From positions 1-64,000 of the forward strand of contig NZ_VCKY01000005.1 of NCBI RefSeq assembly GCF_005889735.1: a DNA stretch of 64,000 nucleotides, read 5' to 3'. How positions within the stretch are numbered: position 1 is the stretch's first letter; each line of letters opens with the position of its first letter. The DNA is from Nonomuraea turkmeniaca (GTDB lineage: Bacteria; Actinomycetota; Actinomycetes; Streptosporangiales; Streptosporangiaceae). The position numbers were made by a program, and so were the translations under genes. The notes under the pieces were generated by a model. The model was not told the origin of the DNA. It worked only from the letters and a program-made list of their open reading frames with translations, and ran no database searches. Positions 15,502-24,287 of this stretch are shown piece after piece.

Positions 15502-16310
15502 GAAGGACGTTCCTGCTGGAAATCGTCATGATCGCGGTGGCGGTGGCCTTCCTGTTCCCCGTCTACAGCCTGGTCTCGCTGTCGCTGAAGGACCCGGGGC
15601 AGATCTCCCGGTCGCCGCTGGCGCTGCCCGACCCGCCGACGTTCGACAACTACGGCTCCGCGTGGTCGGCGGCGGCGCTCGGCCCGTCCCTGGTCAACAG
15701 CACCGTGATCACCGTGGTCAGCCTGGTCGCGCTCATCGCGCTCGGCTCGTTCGCCGCGTACTTCCTGGCGCGCGTCCAGAGCCGGCTCGGCTACGGGCTG
15801 TACATCCTGTTCCTGCTGGGCATCGTGCTGCCTTTCCAGCTCGGCATGATCCCGCTGTACGAGCTGGTGAGCGACCTCGGGCTGATCGGCACGCACGCCG
15901 GGATGATCCTCTTCTACACCGGCATCCAGCTGCCGTTCACGGTCTTCCTCTACACCGGGTTCATCCGGGCGCTGCCCCGCGAGTACGCCAGCGCCGCACA
16001 GATCGACGGCGCCTCGCACCTGACGGCCTTCACCCGCGTCGTGTTCCCGCTGCTGCGGCCCATCACCGGCACCGTGCTGATCCTCAACGCCGTCTTCATC
16101 TGGAACGACTTCTTCACCCCGCTGGTCTACCTCGGCGGGTCCGGCTTCGAGACGGTCCCGGTCAGCGTCTTCGCCTTCGTCGGCCAGTACGTCTCCGACC
16201 ACGGCCTCGTCTTCGCCGGGCTGGTGCTGGGCGCGCTGCCGATCGTGGTGGTCTTCCTGGCGTTGCAGCGCTACGTCATCAAGGGCTTCTCGAGCGGGCT
16301 CAAAGGGTGA
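15498..16310 (+). CDS. Sugar ABC transporter permease (MalG type)
   Basis: A 270-residue permease with six predicted helices and the EAA loop EYASAAQIDGASHLTAFTRV. The C-terminal QRYVIKGFSSGLKG is the typical MalG-type ending (RYxxxGLxxGAVKG). ATG 15498 overlaps the previous stop by 4 bp, and its own stop overlaps the next start (GTGA), so the whole operon is translationally coupled. It is the second half of the importer pore. Confidence 0.92.
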   Translation: MRRTFLLEIVMIAVAVAFLFPVYSLVSLSLKDPGQISRSPLALPDPPTFDNYGSAWSAAALGPSLVNSTVITVVSLVALIALGSFAAYFLARVQSRLGYGLYILFLLGIVLPFQLGMIPLYELVSDLGLIGTHAGMILFYTGIQLPFTVFLYTGFIRALPREYASAAQIDGASHLTAFTRVVFPLLRPITGTVLILNAVFIWNDFFTPLVYLGGSGFETVPVSVFAFVGQYVSDHGLVFAGLVLGALPIVVVFLALQRYVIKGFSSGLKG

Positions 16311-19300
16311 ACGCCTCCGACGTCTTCGGCGTCTTCCGGGACCCGCCCCGGGCGTACTCGCCGGCGGCCATCTGGTGGTGGAGCGGCGAGCCGCTGCGCC
16401 GGGACCGGCTGCGCTGGCAGCTGGAGCGGCTGGTGGCCGGGGGAGTGCGCAACCTCGTCGTGCTCAATCTCGCCCCGTCCGGGCCGGCGTTCGGGGCCGA
16501 CGCCGACGACCCGCCGTTCCTGTCCGAGGCGTGGTGGGAGTTGTTCGACGGGGTGTGCGCGGACGCGTACGAGCTGGGGGCCTACCTGTGGTTCTACGAC
16601 CAGATCGGCTTCTCCGGCGCGGACCTGCAGGCCCGGCTGGTCCAGGAACATCCGTCGTTCGCCGGGCAGTGGCTCGGCGCCGACGGGTCGGTCACGTTGC
16701 GCGGGTTCGACTACCTGTCGCGTGAGGCGTGCGCGGTGCTGCTCGATCGGGTGCACGGCGAGTTCGAGCGGCGGGTCGGACACTGGTTCGGGCGGGTGAT
16801 CGCCGGGTCGTTCCAGGACGAGTTGCCGACCCTGCCGACCTGGTCGGCCCGCTTCGCCGAGGAGTACCGTGCCCGGCGGGGCGCGGAGTTCTCGCCGGCC
16901 GAGCCGGACTGGCACGCGTACCAGCGCACCCGCGCCGAGCTGGCCGAGGAGGCGTTCTTCAGGCCGCTGAGCGAGTGGCACGAGCGGCACGGGCTCCTTC
17001 ATGGTTGCGACCAGCAGGATCCCGCCCGGGCCGGGCATCCCGTCGAGGGCGTGGCGCTGTACGCCGACTACGCGCGTACGCACCGCTGGTTCGGCGCGCC
17101 CGGCTCCGACCATCACGGCGACGCCCGCCTGCACTCCTCCCTCGCCCATCTGTACGGGCGGCCGCGCACCTGGATCGAGGCGTTCCACTCCAGCGGGTGG
17201 GGCGGCACGCTGGAGGAGACCTTCGACTGGCTGCTGCCGTGGCTGCGGGCGGGGGCCACGCTGTACAACCCGCATGCGGTCTACTACACGACCCGGCGCG
17301 GCTGGTGGGAGTGGGCCCCGCCGTCCACGGACTGGCGGCAGCCGTACTGGCGGCACCATCGGGTCTTCGCCGACGCCGTCACCCGCCTGTGCGCGGCGCT
17401 GTCGCTGGGCCGCCACGCCTGCGACATCGCCGTCCTTCTCCCCACCGCCACCGCCCAGTCCGGCACCCCGTTGGACGGCACCCCGTTGGACGGCGCCCCG
17501 TTGGACGGCGCTCCGTTGGACAGCACCCCCTTGGACGGCGCCCCTGCTGCGGCGCCGGAGGCGGGTGGGGTGGGCGCCGCGGCTCGGCGGGCGCAGGAGG
17601 TGTACCGGGAGATCGTCGGCGACATGGCGTGGTTCGCCACCAAGCCAGGCGTGCTCGACCGCCTCCGCCTCGATGCCGACGTGATCGACGAGGACTCGGT
17701 GCGGCGCGCCGCGGTCGAGGGCGGGCGCATGGCCGTGGCCGAGGAGGCGTACCGCGCCATCATCATGCCCGCCGTCACCGTCCTCGACGCCGACGTCGCC
17801 GCCCGGCTCGGCGAGTTCGCCGCGAACGGCGGGCTGCTGGTCGCCGTGGGGACGGTCGCCGACGCCCTGCGGCCCCACGCCGACGCGGGCCGGGTCCGCT
17901 TCGTGGAGCACGCCGCCGACCTGGGCGACGCGCTGGCCGGGCTGCCCCGCAGGGTGGAGGCGCCGGTGCCCGCGCTCGTCCGCGAAGCCGGCGACGTCAC
18001 CTTGGTGTTCCTGACGGCCGCCTTCCCGATGGCCGGCACGATCGGCGTCGCCCTGCCGGAACAGCGCGGCGTGGAGCTCGGCTGGCTGGACGCCGTGATC
18101 GACTTCGACCCCGCCAGGTACGCCCGCGACATGCGCGTCACCATCAGAGGCGTGTCCGGCACCCCCTTGCTCGCCCGGCCCTTCGCCGGCGGCGACCCCG
18201 TCCCGTTGCCGCACACCCGCGACGGCGACACGGTGGAGGTGGTCGTGCCGTTCGACGACGGGCCCGCCGCGCTCCTGGTGTTCGACGGAACCGACCCCTC
18301 GCCGGCGCCCCCGGTGACGTACCAGGTGGAGGTGGATCTCGGGGACGAGTGGGACATCGAGCTCGTTCCGACCCTCGATGACACCTGGTCGGACTTCGGC
18401 GGCGGCGCGGGCGTCGAACGCTGGACCCTGCGTACGCCGGCCGGCGAGCCCGTCCACGTGACGTTCGGGCCGCGCGGAGAGCAGCGCGTCGGCGACGGCC
18501 CGTGGACGCCCTCGGTGTGGTCGACCTCACGGGGCCTGCAGAAGGATCCCGTCCACCGGGAGACGCTCGGCCCCAAGGGGCGCGTCCCGGTGGAGTTCCT
18601 CGCGTTCGGCCGGGTCCCGGCGGGCGGCGAGGCCCGTTTCCGCAGCGTCCTCACCGTGGCTCCGGGCGCCCCCGCCTGGCTGGCGATCGGCGCGGGCGCC
18701 GCCAAGACCCTCTGGCTCGACGGCGAGGAGCAGCCACTCGACGACGCCGGCTACGCCGCCGTCACGCTCTCGCCGCTCCCGCCCGGTGAGCACCTGATGG
18801 AGCTGCTGCTCGTCCCGGACGAGGAGCACGACCTGCGCGCCTACGCGTGCCTGGCGGCCGACCCCGCCGACGCCGCCCGCCCGGAGTGGATCGCCGGCGC
18901 GCCGCTGGAGACGACCGTGCCGGCGGGCGGATCGCCGGTGCTGCAGGTGGCCTCCACCGCGTCCTGCCGGGTGCTCGTCAACGGCGAGGAGGCGGGCAGG
19001 CAGGGCGGCTTCGACCCCTACGCGGAGGCCGACATCCCGCGTGTGCGCCGCTACGACGTGTCCTCCCTGCTGCGCCCCGGCGGCAACACGATCAGGATCG
19101 AGTCGGACGGCTGGGTCCTGGTCGACGGCCTGGCCGTCTCCGGTCCCGGCTGGTCGCCCCGGCCCCGGGTACGCCGGCGCCAGCACGGCGACCCCGCCGC
19201 CCTCTGGCTGCGCCCCCGACCGCACCCGCTGCCGGAGACCTGCTGGCTCGACGGCCGGCCATCTGCCGTGCCGGCCACGTTCGCCGTGCCGGGCGGCCGC

Positions 19301-19819
19301 CCGCGCGGCGAACGTTTCCTCCTGGATCCGCCCCCAGGCGTGACCGGCGTCGAGGTGGACGCGACGGTCCCCGTCGAGGTCAGCCGGGACTGCCGTGAGC
19401 TGAGCCTCACCACGGTGCCCGGCACGCAGTCGGGAGCCGCGTTCACCGGGCCGGTCCGGTTCACCTGCGGGCCGGGCCGGATGCGGCTGGGGGACTGGGA
19501 GGATCACGGCCTGGCGGGGTACAGCGGGGGCGTCCGCTACCGCGTCACCGTCACGGCCCAGGCCGGGCCGGGCGTGATCGACCTGGGCCGGGTCAGGGGC
19601 ACGGCGGAGGTCACGGTGAACGGCCGGCCCTGCGGGATCAGGGTCTGCTCGCCGTACGTCTTCGACGTCGAGCTGGACGACGGCGGCAACGTCGTCGAGG
19701 TCCTCGTCCTCGGCACCCTGGCCTCGTACCTCGACGAGGTCAGCCCCACCCATTTCGTCTTCCCCGGCCAGCGCGGCACGGGACTGTTCGGTCCGGTGCT
19801 CCTGCGCACCGGCCGCTGA
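16307..19819 (+). CDS. Large GH106-like (alpha-L-rhamnosidase-related) glycoside hydrolase
   Basis: An 1170-residue protein without signal peptide, so probably cytoplasmic and acting on sugar brought in by the importer encoded upstream (4-bp overlap, GTG 16307). The N-terminus YSPAAIWWWSGEPLRRDRLR, with AGGVRNLVVLNLAPSGP, is the barrel opening of GH106-like enzymes (PFWFWN...L...Q...M...G in the founding family). AFHSSGWGGTLEETFDWLLP is a later barrel strand. The C-terminal 500 residues contain beta-rich galactose-binding-like modules (VVQVAST-type and VEVTVNGRPCGIRV). A run of six PLD-based pentapeptides splits the barrel from the following domain. GH106 enzymes release L-rhamnose, but sequence similarity here is distant, so the substrate is open. 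An open-frame extension back to 15662 overlaps the permease and is not coding. Confidence 0.7.
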   Translation: MNASDVFGVFRDPPRAYSPAAIWWWSGEPLRRDRLRWQLERLVAGGVRNLVVLNLAPSGPAFGADADDPPFLSEAWWELFDGVCADAYELGAYLWFYDQIGFSGADLQARLVQEHPSFAGQWLGADGSVTLRGFDYLSREACAVLLDRVHGEFERRVGHWFGRVIAGSFQDELPTLPTWSARFAEEYRARRGAEFSPAEPDWHAYQRTRAELAEEAFFRPLSEWHERHGLLHGCDQQDPARAGHPVEGVALYADYARTHRWFGAPGSDHHGDARLHSSLAHLYGRPRTWIEAFHSSGWGGTLEETFDWLLPWLRAGATLYNPHAVYYTTRRGWWEWAPPSTDWRQPYWRHHRVFADAVTRLCAALSLGRHACDIAVLLPTATAQSGTPLDGTPLDGAPLDGAPLDSTPLDGAPAAAPEAGGVGAAARRAQEVYREIVGDMAWFATKPGVLDRLRLDADVIDEDSVRRAAVEGGRMAVAEEAYRAIIMPAVTVLDADVAARLGEFAANGGLLVAVGTVADALRPHADAGRVRFVEHAADLGDALAGLPRRVEAPVPALVREAGDVTLVFLTAAFPMAGTIGVALPEQRGVELGWLDAVIDFDPARYARDMRVTIRGVSGTPLLARPFAGGDPVPLPHTRDGDTVEVVVPFDDGPAALLVFDGTDPSPAPPVTYQVEVDLGDEWDIELVPTLDDTWSDFGGGAGVERWTLRTPAGEPVHVTFGPRGEQRVGDGPWTPSVWSTSRGLQKDPVHRETLGPKGRVPVEFLAFGRVPAGGEARFRSVLTVAPGAPAWLAIGAGAAKTLWLDGEEQPLDDAGYAAVTLSPLPPGEHLMELLLVPDEEHDLRAYACLAADPADAARPEWIAGAPLETTVPAGGSPVLQVASTASCRVLVNGEEAGRQGGFDPYAEADIPRVRRYDVSSLLRPGGNTIRIESDGWVLVDGLAVSGPGWSPRPRVRRRQHGDPAALWLRPRPHPLPETCWLDGRPSAVPATFAVPGGRPRGERFLLDPPPGVTGVEVDATVPVEVSRDCRELSLTTVPGTQSGAAFTGPVRFTCGPGRMRLGDWEDHGLAGYSGGVRYRVTVTAQAGPGVIDLGRVRGTAEVTVNGRPCGIRVCSPYVFDVELDDGGNVVEVLVLGTLASYLDEVSPTHFVFPGQRGTGLFGPVLLRTGR
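17463..17545 (+). repeat. 15-bp tandem repeat encoding (G/S)(T/A)PLD pentapeptides
   Basis: Inside the GH106-like gene, a 15-bp unit close to GGCACCCCGTTGGAC is repeated about six times, giving GTPLDGTPLDGAPLDGAPLD and onward. The copies are nearly identical at the DNA level, which suggests recent slippage. It falls between predicted domains and probably forms a flexible linker whose length can vary among strains. Confidence 0.85.
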
Positions 19820-20179
19820 TCAGCAGCTTGTCCACATGGCCACGACCGCGTCCCGCGTGACCGGATCGGGAGACACCGAGCCGAAGCCCCAAAGATGGTC
19901 GTCCACGGGACTCGCGCCACCTCCCTCCACCCACATCGCCCCGGCCCAGATGACCGGGCCCTGGGGAGGGCATTTCGTGTTGGTGGTCTTCTGGATCTCC
20001 CGGCCCGTTCGCAGCCAGGCCGTGAGCACGAGCTGGCCTTCCGCGGCGTACTCGGCCAGCCGTTGACCGCTGATCTCGGAGGACATGATCGTGGAGCCGA
20101 AGCCGAGGAGTATGTGGAGTCCTTTGAACGCCCTCTTCCAGCGATCCAGCGCGTCATATCCTTTGGGATGGCCGCTTGA
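19820..20179 (-). pseudogene. C-terminal fragment of a DUF6345-like protein
   Basis: The minus-strand frame is open from just after a stop codon at 20180-20182 down to the stop at 19820. It reads GYDALDRWKRAFKGLHILLG, then an alternating pattern ending MWTSC, but has no start codon before the internal ATG at 20086. The sequence WKRAFKGLHILLGF resembles the conserved part of DUF6345-type secreted proteins. An 88-residue protein from the ATG would begin mid-domain, so this is best read as the remnant of a longer gene whose 5' part is gone. Its stop abuts the end of the convergent GH106-like gene without a gap. The family call is tentative. Confidence 0.4.
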
Positions 20180-20371
20180 TCACAGGGTGGGATCTTCTCC
20201 GCGCCCGGGAACAGGGCGTCGTCCTGGCCTGACGCGCCAGGCTCCCGGCCCACCCGGACTCGTGAGGGGCGGGCCAGGGAGCGCCGACTGTCAGGCGCAG
20301 GTGCATCCGGACGGCCGACATGTTTTCGCCTTGCTCCGGCCTGGCGTTCCGAAACTTTCTGCCGTCCAGCG

Positions 20372-20716
20372 CTACGTTGACCGGCGTCGGGCTCCCCAGC
20401 ACGAGCAGGGCCTTGGCGGACCGGAGTGGCGGTGCGGCTCGCGGGCGTAGGGCATCCCGCCGTCCGCGCGCAGGCTGGCGGCCAGCTCGTTGATGTCGGC
20501 GAGGATGGCCCTGGCCCGGTCGACGAAACGCTCGCCCTCCGGCGTCAGCGTCACCCGCCGGCTCGAACGCTGGAACAACGTGCGGCCCAGCTCCCGCTCC
20601 AGACGCCTGATGTGCCGCCCGAAGGGTGGCGTGGCGATGTGGTGCCGCCGTGCCGCGCGCCCGAAGTGGAGCTCCTCCGCCAGCGTCACGGCATACTGCA
20701 GGGATCGAATCTCCAT
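20372..20716 (-). pseudogene. Truncated LysR-family regulator (DNA-binding domain only)
   Basis: From the ATG at 20716, 114 residues begin MEIRSLQYAVTLAEELHFGR and continue HHIATPPFGRHIRRLERELG, TLFQRSSRRVTLTPEGERF. That is a complete LysR winged helix-turn-helix plus the start of the linker helix. After LRADGG the sequence no longer looks like LysR, and the effector-binding domain (about 200 more residues) is absent. Intact LysR proteins are about 300 residues. The open frame extends further upstream to 20827, but family alignment supports the start at 20716. It lies beside the DUF6345-like fragment, so 19.8-20.8 kb seems to be a degraded zone. Confidence 0.7.
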
Positions 20717-20853
20717 GGAAGCCCCCGTGTCGTCCGTGCCCCCAACGGACGTTTCGTGCGTGAGAGGCCGGCGGATGACGCGAGGGATGGACGAGTTGCC
20801 GGCGATCCGGAGGACGAGGCCTGGCATCTCCGCCGCCCCTGACCGGGACTCCG

Positions 20854-21630
20854 TCAGGTCGACACCCGGTTGCTCACCCGAGGATCAGGTGAGATCGAGC
20901 CCCGACCCCTGAGCAGTATGGCTCCCGATAGCGCGAGCGTGACGGTCAGCAGCACGAGCGTGACGCCGAAGTGCACCGATTGGAGGGGCAGCACGCGCAT
21001 GCCCAGGTGGAAGCCCCAGTGCACGCCGACTGCCATCCAGAGCCCGCCGCCGCGTACCCGCGCCGCCGTGCACGCGAAGCCGAGCGCCGTGGCCATGACC
21101 ACGAAGAACAGCTTTTCGGCGAGGGTGTCCGCGTCACTTTGGGAGAAGATGTGCAGGGCGCCGAATCCGGCCGAGGAGATGATCACGACTGCCTGCGGCG
21201 ACAGCCGTACCGACAGGGTGTCGACGAGGTGGCCCCGCCAGAGCAGCTCTTCCGGGAAGGCCTGATTGAGCAGAAGGACGACGGCGAGCAGGGGCAGCCC
21301 GGCATAGAGGGAGACGTCGACCGGCACCCAGGTGGACGCGCCCACGGCGAGGGAGAGCCCGCTCGCCGCGACCGCGGGCACGGCACCCGCGAGCACGCCG
21401 AGCAGGATGTGTGACGGGTTCCGCCAGCCCAGTGCCGCCCATGGCCGCCGGTCGAGGAAGCGGCGGATGAGGTAGGCGAGCAGGAGCGCGGTGAGCGTGA
21501 TGCCGAGCGCGCCGAGTGGCTGTCGCAGCGGGTTCGCCTGGCCGAGGAGCAGTAACGCGGGGGCGGAGCCGATGAGTGCCTGGGCAAGCATGGCGACGAT
21601 GACGAGGACAACGGACCAGAGGGTTTTCAC
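20854..21630 (-). CDS. CPBP family intramembrane metalloprotease (CAAX/Abi type)
   Basis: A 258-residue protein with about seven to eight membrane helices. It carries the three CPBP motifs: EELLWRG (the catalytic Glu pair and Arg), FGALHI, and HWGFH with metal-binding histidines. CPBP enzymes are intramembrane endopeptidases related to Rce1; in bacteria they are linked to bacteriocin self-immunity, peptide maturation or signalling. The start is GTG 21630, without a clear ribosome binding site. It is divergent from the two-component system at 21755-23472, 124 bp away, which raises the possibility that it is a target of that system. The substrate is unknown. Confidence 0.85.
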   Translation of the reverse strand: MKTLWSVVLVIVAMLAQALIGSAPALLLLGQANPLRQPLGALGITLTALLLAYLIRRFLDRRPWAALGWRNPSHILLGVLAGAVPAVAASGLSLAVGASTWVPVDVSLYAGLPLLAVVLLLNQAFPEELLWRGHLVDTLSVRLSPQAVVIISSAGFGALHIFSQSDADTLAEKLFFVVMATALGFACTAARVRGGGLWMAVGVHWGFHLGMRVLPLQSVHFGVTLVLLTVTLALSGAILLRGRGSISPDPRVSNRVST

Positions 21631-21754
21631 GCCATGAACGGTAGGTACGCGCAGGTCCAGGGCGCATCGGGCCGGGGATAGAGATCGCCATGACCAACGT
21701 CATGGTGACGGAGGTGGGATCACAGGCGTTCGGCGGGATCGTAGATTTGTCCGC

Positions 21755-22840
21755 ATGGCATGGTTGCGGGACCCCGATCGTCCGGCTCTCCTCAGCGTGG
21801 TGTTCTGGGTGGTGCTCGGCGCCACGGTCGTGACGAACCTGGCGATGCCCAGCGGCGCGCGGGACCGGGTTCTGTTTTTCGCCGACGTCGCGCTGCTGTG
21901 CGGGTTGTGGCCGGTGATGCCGTGGCGGCCGGGCAGCGGACGTCGTCTGGTGGCTCCCGCTTTCCTGGCCGGCACGTTCGTTCTGGGGCTCACCGGGGCG
22001 GTCGGCACGCAGATGCCCCTGCTGCTCATCGGCGTGGCCAACCTCGCCTTCGTGTACGGCATGCGGGTCGCCACTGCCATCCTCGCTGCGTTCGGTGTGA
22101 TCACGGTCGTGGTCGTGCCGCTGTTCTATGGCAGGACCATCATGTACGCGTTGGCCGAGACGGCGGTGGTCGCGGTGCTGGCCGCTTTCTCGATGGGCAT
22201 GGCATCGGCGGTGCTGCGAGCCCGGCACCTGGCCGAGCGGGTGCGCGAGCTGACCGTGGCCGAGGAGCGCACCAGGATGGCGGCGGATATGCATGACTCG
22301 ATCGGCCACCACCTGACCGTGATCAAGGTGGGGTTGGAGAACGCCGAGCGCTTCCGCGACCGCCGGCCCGCAGCCGCCTGGGAGGAGGTACGCCAGGCCA
22401 AGGAGCTCACCGTGGCGGCGCTGGCCGACGCCCGCCGCTGGGTACGCGCGCTGCGCCCGCTCGCCCTCAACGGTGACCTGGGCAGTGCCGCGCTGCAGCG
22501 GCTGGCGGACTCCTTCAGCGGCACCGGCCTCACGGTCACCTTCGAGGTGACGGGGGCCGAACGCCACCTGGAGCCCGATGCCGAGTTGGTGCTCTACCGT
22601 GTGTTGCAGGAAGGGCTCACCAACGCCCTGCGGCACGCCGAAGCCGAGTCCGTACGAGGCACACTGACGTTCGGCAAGGGGAGGGTCGTGCTCGTGGTCG
22701 CCGACGATGGCAAGGGTCACGACCATGGCCATGGGTTCGGATTGAGCTCGCTGGCCGAGCGGGTCGAGGCCCTCGGGGGTACGCTCACCAGCGGCAACGC
22801 GGCCAAGGGCTTCGAGCTGCGCGCGGAGCTGCCGGCGTGA
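21755..22840 (+). CDS. NarL-type two-component sensor histidine kinase
   Basis: A 361-residue membrane kinase. The first 150 residues contain about four to five hydrophobic helices with short loops and no large extracellular domain, so it may sense a membrane state or a small lipophilic ligand. The HisKA_3 phosphoacceptor box follows: RMAADMHDSIGHHLTVIKVG, with the His near residue 180. The HATPase domain is marked by LYRVLQEGLTNALRHAEAES (N box) and VVADDGKGHDHGHGFGLSSL (G1/G2). It overlaps the response regulator gene by 4 bp (GTGA), the normal pairing. Confidence 0.92.
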   Translation: MAWLRDPDRPALLSVVFWVVLGATVVTNLAMPSGARDRVLFFADVALLCGLWPVMPWRPGSGRRLVAPAFLAGTFVLGLTGAVGTQMPLLLIGVANLAFVYGMRVATAILAAFGVITVVVVPLFYGRTIMYALAETAVVAVLAAFSMGMASAVLRARHLAERVRELTVAEERTRMAADMHDSIGHHLTVIKVGLENAERFRDRRPAAAWEEVRQAKELTVAALADARRWVRALRPLALNGDLGSAALQRLADSFSGTGLTVTFEVTGAERHLEPDAELVLYRVLQEGLTNALRHAEAESVRGTLTFGKGRVVLVVADDGKGHDHGHGFGLSSLAERVEALGGTLTSGNAAKGFELRAELPA

Positions 22841-23472
22841 GCCCGGTCCGGGTGCTGCTGGTCGACGACCAGGAGCTGATGCGGCAAGGGCTGCGCAAGC
22901 TGCTGGAGATCGAGGACGGCATCGAAGTCGTGGGCGAGGCCGCCGACGGCGTGAGCGCGCTGGCAGCGACCCGAGAGAACCGCCCCGACGTGGCGCTCGT
23001 GGACGCCCGGATGCCGCGGATGGACGGCGTGGAGCTGATCACCCGGCTGACGGCCGAGCATCCCTCAGTGGCGGCGATCGTGCTCAGCACCTTCGACGAG
23101 GACGACTACATCTTCGGAGCGCTGCGTGGCGGCGCCGTCGGCTACCTGCTCAAGGACTGCTCGCCCGACGAGCTGGTCGCGGCCATCATGCGGGCGAGCC
23201 GCGGCGAGACCGTGCTGAGCAGCCCGGTCGCCGCCCGGCTGGTCGCCAACCTGCGCCGGACACCCGTGCCTGGCGCGTTCCGCGGCCAGGAACTGCTATC
23301 GGCCCGGGAACTCGAGGTGGCGCGGATGGTGTCCGCCGGCGCCACCAACCGGGAGATCGCCGCCCGCCTGTTCATCACCGAAGGGACGGTGAAGAACCAC
23401 GTCTCAAGCGTGCTGCGGAAGCTGGGCCTGCGCGATCGTACCCAGCTCGCCCTGCATCTCGCAGACCGGTAG
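22837..23472 (+). CDS. NarL/FixJ-family response regulator
   Basis: A 211-residue response regulator. The receiver domain (residues 1-120) shows VLLVDDQELMRQGLRKLLE with the acidic pair, VALVDARMPRMDGVEL with the phosphoacceptor Asp, and the conserved Lys in GYLLKD. The LuxR-type helix-turn-helix is LSARELEVARMVSAGATNRE, then AARLFITEGTVKNHVSSVLR. It should be phosphorylated by the kinase encoded immediately upstream and act as a transcription activator, perhaps of the divergent CPBP protease gene. GTG 22837 is the start, coupled to the kinase stop. Confidence 0.94.
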   Translation: MSPVRVLLVDDQELMRQGLRKLLEIEDGIEVVGEAADGVSALAATRENRPDVALVDARMPRMDGVELITRLTAEHPSVAAIVLSTFDEDDYIFGALRGGAVGYLLKDCSPDELVAAIMRASRGETVLSSPVAARLVANLRRTPVPGAFRGQELLSARELEVARMVSAGATNREIAARLFITEGTVKNHVSSVLRKLGLRDRTQLALHLADR

Positions 23473-23553
23473 CCCGGGGGCCAGAGTTTGTCGGGCCGAA
23501 TGCGCGACTCCGCGTGGATTATTCACTGGTAAAACATCTGTTAAACTTTGAGG

Positions 23554-24236
23554 GTGAGTGCCATCCCCTTGCCCCGGTTCCGGTGGCGCGTCCGCACGCC
23601 CGTACGCGCCGCGCTGCGTTTGGCGCCGCTCGGTGACATCTGGCACAAGCCCGCGCTCAGCGCGGTGGCCGCGATGGCCGTCGTCCTGCTCCCGCTGCTC
23701 GTGGCGGGCCGGCTGGACCTGGCCCTGTACGCCGCCGGCGGCGCGATGTGCGCCCTGTACGGGCACGGCCTGCCGTACGCGGCGCGGGCCAGGGCGCTGG
23801 GGTGGGTGGTGGCGGGGATGTCGTCGAGCACCGGCGTCGCGCTCGTCACGGCCGCGCTCACCGACTCGGTCGTCATCCGGGTGGCGGTGGCCGCGCTGCT
23901 GGCCGGGCTGCACAAGGCGGCCTGTGATGTGACGCGGATCGGGCCGCCGGGCAACGTCGTTCTGACGTTCGTCGCCGCCGGCGCCGCCTTCGTGCCGCAG
24001 CGACTGGCCGACGTTCCCGTGCAGCTGGGACTCGGGGTGCTGGGCGGGGTCGTGGCCTGGGTGGTCGGGATGGCGCGCCACCGCCGACCGGCTCCGGGCC
24101 GCGCTGGTGGACCTGCGCGGCCGCCGACATCGCGGCGGGGGAGTGGTGGAGCGCGGCGCTGCCGCAGGAGCGCATCGCCGCCGCCGAGCGCGCCGGTCAC
24201 CACCGGCTGGCCGAGCTGATCGCCCGACCCGGGTGA
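23554..24236 (+). pseudogene. Frameshifted FUSC/aromatic-acid-exporter-like membrane protein
   Basis: From GTG 23554 the frame encodes about 175 residues with five or more membrane helices, starting RFRWRVRTPVRAALRL and running IWHKPALSAVAAMAV, then ARIGPPGN-type loop (TRIGPPGNVVLTFVAAGAAF). This fits the membrane half of FUSC-type exporters. After GVVAWVVGMA at about 24076 this frame becomes meaningless Arg/Pro/Ser sequence, while good protein sequence resumes in the +1 frame (ATADRLRAALVDLR, 24077-24118) and then in the third frame (AADIAAGEWWSAALPQERIA, from 24117 to the TGA at 24234). Two frameshifts of the same direction are needed to read it through. Even so, it is shorter than most family members. 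Sequencing error cannot be excluded. Confidence 0.6.
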
Positions 24237-24287
24237 CGGGCGCGTACGATCAGTGCCATCGGACACCCCGGACAGGGAGGATCGAGC

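Noticed and set aside
15662-16306. Upstream in-frame extension of the GH106-like gene
   Set aside because: It overlaps the MalG-type permease in another frame; the GTG at 16307 couples to the permease stop.
16271-18457. A 728-residue open frame on the minus strand opposite the GH106-like gene
   Set aside because: It is antisense to a gene with clear domain motifs and consists of Gly/Arg/Val-rich sequence without recognisable folds, an effect of high GC at third positions.
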